Below, in pieces: positions 35,449 through 47,000 of a DNA stretch of 64,000 nucleotides (position 1 is its first letter; each line of letters begins with the position of its first letter). Source of the DNA: Parapristionchus giblindavisi (taxonomy: Eukaryota; Nematoda; Chromadorea; Rhabditida; Diplogasteridae); assembly GCA_943737045.1 (NCBI GenBank), contig CALSFV010000077.1, forward strand, positions 246,001 to 310,000, in the 5' to 3' direction. The notes below the pieces were generated by a model, which did no database searches, had not been told where the DNA came from, and was given only the letters and a program-made list of their open reading frames with translations. The position numbers and the translations under genes are program-made.

Positions 35449-35606
35449 CTTTTCTTCCTTTTCGCATTCCCCTCACATACTAAGATGATATCACAGCCGC
35501 TTTCCAACAATAATATATTTTTGGGCGAAAATGCCCCTCGATCAATCTGTCATTAACAGTCCCTTATCAGTATCAGTCCGAAGTACAAGCAAGGGATTAG
35601 GACCGG

Positions 35607-35619
35607 GGAGAGGGAGAGG

Positions 35620-35655
<36 letters not shown>

Positions 35656-35690
35656 GGGAGAGAGAGAGGGAGAGAGGGAGAAGGAGGGAA
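35607..35690. repeat. GAGAGGGA tract
   Basis: Pure purine run of GGGAGAGAGAGAG, opposite in strand sense to its neighbours. Confidence 0.95.
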
Positions 35691-35801
35691 TCAGAAGAGA
35701 CGTTGACGATATTTTTATCAGTCCAACAACCTCCCTCTCTCTCTCATCTCACTTCATTTCTTATCATTAGAGTGAAAGACGACTCGAACTGACCCGAGCT
35801 C

Positions 35802-35930
35802 TTCCCTCTCCCTCTCCCTCTCCTTCTACCTCTCCCTCTCCCTCTCCTTCTACCTCTCCCTCTCCCTCTCCTTCTACCTCTCCCTCTTCCTCTCCTTCTC
35901 CCTCTCCCTCTCCCTCTCCTTCTATCCCTT
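35802..35930. repeat. CTCCCT tract with 30-bp higher-order unit
   Basis: CTCTCCCTCTCCTTCTACCT recurs at about 30-bp spacing, so this is a minisatellite as well as a pyrimidine tract. Confidence 0.9.
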
Positions 35931-36089
35931 CCCGTCTCTCCAATCTCCTCTGAACTTCCACAAAACTTGACTCATGACTCGAGGGCCTGGGTTCATGTCA
36001 TGTGTCGATTTCTCGATCATTTCTATTGAATTATTCGAGGCTTTGGGTATCCATGATCATTTTTGTCGTTCTTCATCTCTATCTGCCTC

Positions 36090-36205
36090 TTTCTCTCTCC
36101 CTCTCCCTCTCTCTCTCCCTCTCTCTCTCCCTCTCTCTCTCTCTCTCTCCCTCTCTCTCTCTCCCTCTCTCTCTCTCTTCCTCTCTTCCTCTACCTCTCC
36201 CTCGC
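36090..36205. repeat. CTCCCT/CT tract
   Basis: More than 110 bp of CTCTCCCTCTCTCTC; predicted frames here are repeat artefacts. Confidence 0.95.
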
Positions 36206-36996
36206 TCTTTAGGCTACTTCTTACTTTGTTTATATGATTTGTTCGTTTATCCACATGTGTTACTGACTGCTCTGCACACTGTCCATCTCTTTATTCCTTT
36301 TTGTTCTTGTACTTTTTCCGCCATAGAATCTCTTAACTAAATTTCCATGAAAACTTATGAGTCAATTTTTATACTCGTCTAATTGGCCAAAAACGGTTTT
36401 CATCCCTGCCTTGGTGATAGTGTCAATCAATCAATCAAACAATCAATAAATCAATGTGTTCATATCAAGTATATTACTAGCTGAAGGGAGACTATTATGT
36501 GTTCAGTTTGAAACCATCTTGAGTCCTACCTATGACAGTGTCCTCTTGACTTTTTATGCCAGAATTTACGTAGAAACTCTCGAACATAGTGCTATCTCGC
36601 TTATCTGGATTTCAAATTTGAACCAGAATACGATCGGTAGGACAGTCCTTTAGTACAACTCTGATAGTGACTATCTATATCTATAGTATTTCATTCGTAA
36701 AGTCAGACCTTTTCTGCGTTACGTGATAACTTTTCGCGTATGTATCATAGGAGGAGAGAGAGAGAACGAGAGGAAGAGTTGCCATCCAAATAACAATAAT
36801 ACTGACAGGGGAATGGTCCGTGGAGCTATGGCTAGTGGCATATACCAGTCGAATCATCATGTAGTTCTGAAAAGACACTGCTGATAAAAAATCTCTAATA
36901 TTTATGGGGAACGAAACAGTTTAATCGTTATTTCAAATCATGCGAAAGTATGTTTTTGAAAAAGCGATGAAATATTTGTGAGAAAATGTACAAGAA

Positions 36997-37224
36997 TCAC
37001 TGGGCGATGAGCAACGTTGTATAGGCGGCTTCGTAGATGCAAATGTTTTGGCTTTTCATGAAAAATGTCTTTTCCAATGACTGTGGGGTGTAGCAACCTA
37101 GTACATCTTCAGAGAGCGAATATGTATTGTATGAGATGAAGGGACCGTTGACCATAATGGCGCTCTTATTATCAGCCACAAGTACCTGGTCAGCTCTTAT
37201 CAATTCATACTCGATATTCGTCGT
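36997..37224 (-). CDS. Orphan terminal exon of an unidentified minus-strand gene
   Basis: 76 codons open from a good acceptor (TTTCTCAG) to TGA, with non-repetitive, balanced composition: TTNIEYELIRADQVLVADNK, then a segment with SAIMVNGPFISYN, ending AAYTTLLIAQ. No family recognised and no upstream exon found in the 0.8 kb before the PTR start. If real, upstream exons would lie 5' on the minus strand, inside or beyond the PTR 5' region. Confidence 0.4.
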   Translation of the reverse strand, partial: TTNIEYELIRADQVLVADNKSAIMVNGPFISYNTYSLSEDVLGCYTPQSLEKTFFMKSQNICIYEAAYTTLLIAQ

Positions 37225-37644
37225 CTGAGAAAGAAGTTGTCATTAGATTTGATTGACTCGACGATTGCTATCGATTGACATTTAGCTTCTTGAATCATTT
37301 TCGCTTTTTTTTCGTCTAGCGATACTATGTTACATCTGTTACTGCGATATACTTTTTGTCAGTTAGGCCAAGATGCTTTTCATCGCGCGCTGATCACATT
37401 ATGGACTACTGCGGTATATCATGATTCATTTAACGCATTTAAAAATTCAGTTCATTTTCATTTGGAACGCATTTAGGTCGAGGGCTGTAGTGTGCAAGGT
37501 ATTCCAGATCTTGCTTTTTGTAAAATAATGTGCGAATTTTAAAAAAAATATATTTTTTAGTCAAACGGTTAGAGCACTAAGAGACCTTTACCGTTGTCAG
37601 TGATCTCTAGACTTGAACGTGTTTTCTCATTGACAACAAAAAAA

Positions 37645-37815
37645 ATGTGGAATTCGTTTCATATGTTGTCAGTACTCTACCTTAATATTTGTATCACAAT
37701 AATGCTTTATCCTGTAGGAATATCGTATGCAGAGGGCCCAAAACAAGGGAATTTTCTTATTCGCAAGGTCTCTGAAAAACTCATCTCTCAAGAAAACATC
37801 CTATGCAACGTATGA
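37645..37815 (+). CDS. Small ORF with signal-peptide-like N-terminus
   Basis: 56 codons: a short start, a hydrophobic core (MLSVLYLNICITIMLYPVG) and a plausible signal-peptidase site (ISYA-EG), then a polar tail rich in Lys/Glu/Gln with one Cys. It lies about 220 bp upstream of the PTR start on the same strand, preceded by a poly-A run. It may be a secreted peptide gene, a first exon (CAAC is followed by GTATGA, a usable donor) or chance. Confidence 0.25.
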   Translation: MWNSFHMLSVLYLNICITIMLYPVGISYAEGPKQGNFLIRKVSEKLISQENILCNV

Positions 37816-38033
37816 TAAACCTCATGTGATGTTGAACGCACTGTAGTCAAATCAATCAAGATAAAAATGCCCCGTGAATGGGGCCTGGGCATACTAATTA
37901 TTTTTATGGTATCCCCTTCACAATCTTGATAAATTTGCATTATATTGTAGGTCGTTGTTTCAGTAACAATTTGTTTCCGAACGTTTGCTAAAAAATACTT
38001 TTGTAATTAAAAAAAAACTGTATTTCAGGAGCG

Positions 38034-41000
38034 ATGCTGTTTCGGTCGGCGCTCCTCTCACTGGGCGAGAACATCGGAAAACGACCGGCAATACCCCTCA
38101 TATCATCCCTTCTACTGGCGGCTCTCGCGACTACCGTATTCCTGGTCGTTGAGTGAGTGTTTTGTTTATATTTTTAATGAGGGATAAGTCAACGATGTAT
38201 GGTTGATCATTGGTAGACACAAAACAACTTGATTACATGACCATATGGCATATTATCCCCTATTAAAATGATCAAATGCCTACCTTCAAAATAGACTTTA
38301 AAGATTTGATCCAGATTTTATCTGACCAAGATTTATACTAGATCACTCCGGAAAACACTTAAAGAAGGAGACCCTTGAGTTGGCATGACTGATATTATAT
38401 GGTTGGCGTAAGGGAGAATGAGAAAATGAGAGAGCCAAGTATGCAAATCAGATGGGCACTCTCTAAATGCCTTAAAAGTTGAATGATTTCAGCCGCACCG
38501 TGTATCTCGGTATAGAGGAGGGTTTCTCCACACACTATGCGGAATCGAATCGAGCGACGGAATTGCAGATATCGTTCTTCCGAGGAGGAGTAAGCAATTT
38601 CATTCACTTTTATATTAGAAAGATAGGGTATTTGAAACAGTAAGTGGACATTCGAGCCTGAAACGTTTCATACGATGAAAAACGGCAGTGTTCAATCTAT
38701 TCGTCGTTTAAAGCGACAACCAAAGCTAACTTGAACCTCTCCGCTCTGGCCACACTCTCTCCCTTCCTTGGTCTACGAGAGAGTATTGCCAATGCGGAGA
38801 GTAAAATTAGCTTGGGGTGTGCCTTTAAATATTCAGAAATTGTACACGAGAAACCACGGAAAGTGACTCTGTTCTTTTGAAAGAAAGTTTAAAGCGCCAC
38901 AACAAGCTAATGAGAAACTCTCCGCTCTGGTGACACGCTCGCTTTCGTTGTCTACACGAGAGTATTGCCAGAGCGGAGATTGAAATTTGCTTGGGGTGTG
39001 ACTTTAAAGGGAGTGTCACCTGACTCAATGGTCTCTTCGACGTGCAATGCTCTCACGTTGTTAGAGAACAGAGAAATAGTGTGCGCACAGAAGATACCAT
39101 TGAGTGAGGTAACGCTCCCTTTACTGCTTCACAGCCTACTATTTAGCGCTACAATCTTTGCTCTGAATGAATCATTGTTGACTCTTTGTGTACGTCGGGT
39201 CCATTGGAATCTTTTGCGCACACTTATTGACAATGTGCTCTGGTATTGTATTAGTTGGTCGGTGGAGGTCAGTAGGCGAAAAGAACAATTCATAGATCGG
39301 GAGCCATTTATTAGGGATAGGGAATATGTTAAAAAAATCGGTGAAACCTCGAGCGAGTCATTTTTCCTAACCTACATATCTTATATGGGTTTCACTCATT
39401 GAATAAAGGAGTACGAACGCCTTTTGCCTCAATGTTTATCTCTCTTTGTTGCTCTATATACAAAAAAAATGTGGTTTCGTTGATTTCCCGCTACCGCGCA
39501 CCCTCCCTTCAACCCCTTTACGGTTTGAAATCTTGCGATGCTCCTATTTCTGTATCTATCAGCGTATGCCTATCATTTCGGGATCAGACAGCAGCTCTGA
39601 GTGACAGATGTTATTGAAGAATATCGCTCTAATTTTTCGTTCTCTGAGATAAGATTAGAGACAGGCAAGAGCATGATCATGATAGAAAGGTAAAAAAGTA
39701 AAGGTAAAGGTACATCCCGCTACGCAGGATTTTTGCGGGAAATCACTACAGTGATAATTATAGAAGCCAGCGATAATAATAAAACGCAGTGATAATAATA
39801 GAACCAGTGATATTTATGGAACCGAGTGATAATAATAGAACCGAAAGATATTACTCGCCAGACTACTGTATGTATGTGTAGTGTTTGTGAGCGCAGGTCT
39901 TGCACTTTTTAAGAAGTGTATATTATGATATGCATGTACCTATTATCAATGAACTAGCTAGAATGCAGAACACATATTATTCTGTCCAATCGTGCACTCA
40001 GAAGATCGTTCTTCGCATCATCCCTTACCATAAGATTAGGGTTCGTTAATAACTTCGATGATATTAATAGATGAATAGCTGCCTTATTTTCGACCAGCCT
40101 CGCCCAATTCGCATATTGTAATGATGTAAAGGGATTGCGAATTATTTTACATTATGATGTTACAAGGGGGCTTCTGGTCGTTCATTTTCACTGAACGGTA
40201 GTTTTCGAGAGATACTGTGTAGATATTCTGGTGTAAGCCATTTTCTTTCAAAGCCAAACAGGCGAGACAGCGTTATTATTTGAGAGAGTAAATGGCTTTC
40301 AAAATGAATAGAAGACTGTACTATATGAACATATTGGCCTAATGGCATGGTCAACAACTAATCAATGTGTGGGTGTCACGACTCGGCACGATATGATAAG
40401 GCATCCTCATGGTGTATGTATGTCCCATTCCTCGTCCAGACTCATACACTCATGGCTTCTTATCAAAATGCTTATCGCACAGTGTACTCGCATCACCCCA
40501 TCATTTATGGATGGCCATGGCTCATTAAGACCAAGCACTAAAAAGCCTGGGGGTCGTGGTCTAGGGTCCATTAGTAGCACAGTGGTTAGAGCAATACCCG
40601 CATAGACAGATGTCGTGAGTTCAACTCCCTCCCAGGGTCAGTCTTTTGCCAACCTGTATCTGGTCGTAAAAATCGATACTGATCAGTGATCACTTTTGCT
40701 CCAGTAGTCATAATCAATGGTAGTCGCCTCAAAATGATTGACTGGCCAATAAATTGTTGTGTACAAGGTTCGCGTCGTACTGATAATAATACACTACATT
40801 GAGGAGTGTAAGGACGATTATGAATGTGGGAAAATCAGGGATTATCGTCGCCTTGGAGTGATTCGAGGGCGTGGATTAGCGCGAGTGTAAATGATACGAT
40901 CAGTGGGATGATATCAGTGATGGCACCTGGAATTTTCCCGCTTGCTAACGTGATAAAGAGAAGTGGTAGAAAGACACGTGAACGTTGAAATCAGATATGT

Positions 41001-44000
41001 GCATGACAAAAACTGTGGAAATTTGTGATAAAACTTTCATTTATTTTAAATCCATTTATCAGCAGTGGGCTCTGATGTGCATTTTTGAACAAGCAGACAT
41101 CTTGCATGTCTCAAAAAATTGATCCGAATTATCCCCAAAGTCTAGAGCAATCAGAATTAGTTAGTGAAAACTCATGCATGAATATTGAGTCGAGACAACG
41201 TCTAAAACTCAAAACTCATAAAAATCCAAATCTTTATTATAGTGATTGTATTTAGGGTAAACCATGGTACATGGGCCTTTTCGCGGAGCCGCGCGACACG
41301 GAAAATGGAAATATCCTGAACAGTGCTGAGTATGGCGAGTTCGCTTCGTTTTATAAAGGAATCAAGAAGGATCTGGTTATCCATTCGAATGAACGAGGCA
41401 ATTTCACGTAAGCGTTCAATATTTTTGTTTTTATGCCATTTAAATATTTTAAATCAACATTATGAGATCTATGATTTATGGTACTCTGTTGATGAACCTA
41501 TAGACATTGGCTGGTTTGCAATAAAATTAAAGGCCTATAAACAGAAATGTTTTTGATTTATGGGTATGCCGTCATGTCTAGCACTTTTGTTGCCTCGATT
41601 TGGACAGACAAAAACCAATTAACTAAAACTAAGTTTTAAATTTTTCAAAAAAAATCAATAATTTCAGTTTCATGGACTACTGTGGCGATATGTGCTCATT
41701 GAACGATCCTCTATTCAAAGCCTATGTAAGCTTGAATCGAAAGATCAAAGATCAAAGATCAAAATGAAATTTGAATTTAGTGATTGTGAATTTCAGGGTG
41801 TATACAATATGCTGGGATGGATAAGCGGAATGAAGTTGACTTGGCCCGTTACTAAGGTGAGAAGCGTTTATTGATACATGGAAAACTTTGACCAAACTGT
41901 AAAGGGTCAGAGAAGGTGCTAGAGGTGAAGAGTATCTTGAAAGATATTTTAATACGATTATTATTTAATTATAACACTAACAAAATATTTTTCAGGTAAT
42001 GCAGTACAACGCGAATATCGGAAAGCATCTCTTTTTGCGGACGGAAAAGAATGGAGAGGTTTGCGAAGTCAAAGATCAAAGATCAATTTTCATTTTAAGA
42101 TGGTGGATGTGGACCTCGGTGCGCTCTACTTCATGTTGTTCGTTAACGGAACAGAGATGGACGAGGCGCTCAAGAACTTTGAATTGGCTGTGTACAAGTG
42201 AGTCTTTATTCGATCAATTCGTAAATAAAAGTAAGAATGGGTGGATCGATGGATGAGCGTCGCAAATACACGTTGTATGTTAGGAGCTAGGAATGTTAGG
42301 AGGTAAGCGCGAATCTTGGAAGTCGGGACATTACGGGACGTTAGGATACCGATCTATTTTCACTTATATCGTATGAAAATCGCATAATTAATGGCACATC
42401 CGAGCTAATTTTACTCTCCGCTTTGGCTACTATCTCTCATGGACAAAGAAAACGAGATAATGTGGCCATGGAGGAGAGTTTAGAATCTGCCTGTTCGGTG
42501 CTTCTGTACACGAAAAAGACATCAAAATTGTTGCAAATGATTGCATTAACTCGCGTGAGCAGATCAAAATAAGTCGACATTATCATGAGAGATCTCAAAC
42601 ATTTCATATTGCATTAATACTATTACTGTGATTTTCAGAGAGGCCGAACTGCACAATTCTGATCCAGCGAAGAAGACGCGAATGATCGTTCATTCTGCCG
42701 TTGGAATGCAAGGAGAAATCATCAAAGGAATCACTATTGTGGGCGCTTTTGGTGCTGGAGGTATACTATAGGACATAAATATCAAACGCATTAATGCTGT
42801 TGTGCAGCATTAAAAACAACGGATCTTGATTACTGAACTTCAAATTCCAGTAAAAGGTTTTAACGTCACTCAAATTCTCGAATTTTAGTGTCGTTAAAAC
42901 CGTTGCTTGAAATTATACAAGTCTTCTATTTTCATATTGGATTATATCGGTAGCTCCTAATAAATATCCCTGTTAATAAACAACCAAGGGCTATATTACA
43001 GGTTGGGTTATGGGTTATAAATAAATCAATAAATCAATAAATCAATACCCTACAGGTTTGATCGTGCTCGTTCTCTACTGCATCTTCGCTTTCTTAGCCG
43101 AGGCCCGAGCTTACGATCGATTATCTCTAGCCATCGGATTGATCGTTCCCTGTGCGATCATCGTCCCACTACTGGCCACACTTACCGGTATCTATCTATC
43201 TTACTATTTTATGACTTTCTCATAGAGATGACGGTTACTTCTGAAACATATGTAGATTGTAAGTATACTAAAATTGTATCTAGATTTGTTGATTGAACTG
43301 TAGGTATTTTTTATGATCATACGCTAATTTTGATTTTACTTGACTTGAAGTGAAACTTGATGAAATGAACTATTCAAAATTTACATGAAAAATTCGTGAA
43401 ATCGGGAAATTTCAGCTTATGCCTTGTGTTCTGCTCTATCCGTCCCATACAGTATCCTCTTCTTCCTCTCGCCGTTCTTCTCCTTTGCTATCAGTAAGTG
43501 ATCAGGCAGGAATTATCTTATTATCGTTTTTACTTATTTCATTATCGTATTTGATATTTTAATTTTATCGAAGGAGTTTACATTTTATATATAAAAGTTT
43601 TTAAGAGTTTACATTTTATATCATTTTATATATTTTATATATAACATATATGTTATTGAGACGTTTAGAAATAAAACATAAATATATAAATTGACAAGCC
43701 CTTTATTGTTTAGGTTTGGATGGCGCCTTCCACATCTTCCACTCCTGGTTGTATGCTGACAAGCAGAAGTCGTATGACTCTAATGAACAACAAATGGGAT
43801 ATGTAAGTGGTGAACTAGAGTAAACAAGTTAATTATAACGTACTAGTGGACTAGCGAGAACTAGTGAACTAGCACGAGATAAGCTCGCTGGCTCTTGCTA
43901 CGTTTGTTCCCACAGCCCTCCCCAACTTATTGTTAGGTGGGGTATACCGGTTTTTTGGTCTTTATCATTCAATGAAATTCGCAAAATCAATTTCATTGAT

Positions 44001-47000
44001 CAGTTCTACGTAGACTACGATTTCTTGTTTTATAGTCAAACTGATGATCCGTTTTTTCGCAGAGACAAAAATTCCTAGCTTTATGGCAGCAGCCATAAAA
44101 TGTGCTCGTTTTTGTGAAATTTGAAAAGATAAGAAGTGATCCTTTTAAAGCCATTGATTGTGCTATATCGAACAAACATCTAAAGCTGGGGCAGTAGACT
44201 CTTTCAAACAATGTAAGCTTTAACATAGACAATTGAGTGGGCATTTCAAAGTTTACAGTTTCACATTATTTTTCAAGATCAACTAATTGTAAGCAGTGAA
44301 ACCAATGAATCAGGACTGTGAAATCTCTATTTCTGAACTATGCTGAGGTGGGAGAGGGTGCCATTAAATAACTGATTAATCTGTGTTTTATCAATCGATT
44401 TTTCCAGGTATTCGAGCACTCCGTAGCGTCTGTGCTTATCAACGGCTTCTCCTTTATCCCTCTCGCATTGGGAGTCTACTTCCCTTTTGACGCTTATGGC
44501 AACTTCTTCTTCGTTCTCGCACTCACTTCCGTCTTCTCGACCTTTTACTTGGTTAGATATTACATGACCATTATGGTTTTTTTCTAACATGAAAATCAGA
44601 ATTTATTCAAATCATGTACATTATTCAGAGATACTTTACATAGAACCCAGCTGGCCTAAACTCTATTCAGTAAATATAATTGTTCTAATGTAATCTACTA
44701 TTTTCTAGATCTTCTTCTTCACTCCTCTGGTCGTCTTCCTCGTTCCCTGTAGAAGACACATAAAAGTGAATCCACATGAGAAGAGACCCACATGGAGAGA
44801 GAATGTTGACGATTTCATGAGTAAGTTTACAAGCTATTTTTTGATAATTTCAGTTTTAGTCATAATGGTGACAAAAAATAATGCCTTTTAAAAAGTCTTG
44901 TCATTTTTAATGACTTGATGATTTCAGTTTCATCGAATATCAGAATTCCACAACGATTTTAAAATCAATAATTACAGGTCGCTTGTCTGTGATCTACTCT
45001 AAATCGGCCGTCGTCCGTATTCTCAGTGCTCTAGCCTGGATATCTTTTGCTGTGTCAGCTGCCTACTGTAAGTGTGAATTCACAAGTTATGAAAAGGGAC
45101 AAAGAGCAGCACATAAAAAATTTTTCGGAGAAGATTGTTTACGGTGGCGAAAGCAAAGGGAGAACTGTGCAAGAGAACTGCCATTTTTCGTTTAGTGTGA
45201 ACATTTGGAACGATCATTTTCAGTGATATGCCTGAAATTGGATTACAATTCAAATATTCGAAGAAAAATGCCACGATTACAGCCTTGTCATTCAACATGC
45301 ACGCCAATCTCGATTACCGGCACCTTCTTACTCCAGAATCACCCGGCCACAAGGGAGCCTCAATCATGACCGATGTGGTTGGTTCAGTCATTTATTTATT
45401 TATTTATTTATCCATGTATAAGAGACATTGGGATAGAAATGAGATAAAGTTCCGTTGGATACAGGCGATTTCGATTTTTGGATGAAAAGCAGTTTTCAAT
45501 GGAAGTGGTAGCTATGTAATTCAATAGGAGTTTTTTTCGAATAAACAAAATTAAAATCTACATCTGAAGGTATACTTTTCTCAGGTATGGCCTGATCTTC
45601 TTCATATTATCTTCTTCGTCGAAAGACCACCCGACTTCAAGAATGAGCATGAGTACGGACAGTTTATGGTATGAATTTCTATTTTTTGTATTTATTTTGT
45701 TATTGCTTTGAATAGGCAATCATAATTACATTTGATCTTTTTACTTCTTTTGAAAAAAGGGTTGCCGCTTTGTTTGAAATCGATAGATGGAAAAACGATC
45801 TTTGAAAATATTCCTATTAAGATTATCTTTTTCAGAAATTCCTAGACGAAACGCAACATCTTCCTTATGCCCTTGGTAAGGAGGCCGATATGACTTGGAT
45901 CTATGACTTCATGCGTCACACTGGAGCGAATCCTATCACGACCACAAGTGAGCGGATAATATTTTTTAAATTTGCATTAATAATAATAATAAACTTTATG
46001 CGGACAAAAGAAATTGAAATACAATTTGACGATTGAATACTTTTTTACTCATACATACGGTGCTACAATCGTGGTAGCAAAGTTGATTATTACAATTATT
46101 ACATTCTTTTGCAACTTTTTGTTAATTTGAAATTATAATAGGTTGACACTTTTATTAAACTATCTATTTGTTGTTCTCGAATCACATCGAGTTGCCCAAG
46201 GGTGTCACACCCTTTCTAAACATTGATACATCTTTAAAGTGTATAAAGTTCTAAATGTTAGGTTAAGTTAAGTCTAGAGCTAGTTAAGCACAAGGTTAAG
46301 TGAAGTTAAATCTTAAGTCACAAAAAGTTCAGGCCTGAATATGACCCAATTCCGTTCGTTCATCACTCATGAAGTGTACAATGCATGGAACAGCGGAGTG
46401 AGATACACTTGGAACGATGAGTTAGTTTTATTTGTTTTTTTTTAAAAATTCAGTGTCATTTTTTAAATTCCAAAAAAAATTTAAAACTCGAGCTAATTTG
46501 AAATGCTCCGTTATCTCGTAGATTCTTGAAAGAGAAAGCCCCTTTCAAGGATCATCGCAATCCTTTTTAATGCTCTCTGATATGATTATCTTACCAACGT
46601 TAGGAGTTTCAAAGAAACTTCGGGAGCTCACGTGGGAAAATCGTTATAAAAATATTATCATCAGTGGCACTCCTGATATCAATCGAATGATCGTCATGGT
46701 AGCCTTTAACGGAACTCGCTCACTCGCCGGTAAGGCCAGGCTCATCAAACAATGTCGAGAGGTTGGTTTTTGATCTTTTGATCTTTGATCTTTGATCTTT
46801 GATCTTTGATCTTTCAGGTAGCCGCTAAGTATCCGCAGTTCGATCTGGTTCCATTTGACACGGAAGTAGCCATGGTTGACGTTCTGCTGGAGATTCCCTA
46901 TATCGCCACACTGTCAGTTTTCTTTGAATTACAGTTACTTCTCAACCATATAAATTATATAATATGATTTGCCATATTTAATTAAATTGTTTAAAAATGA

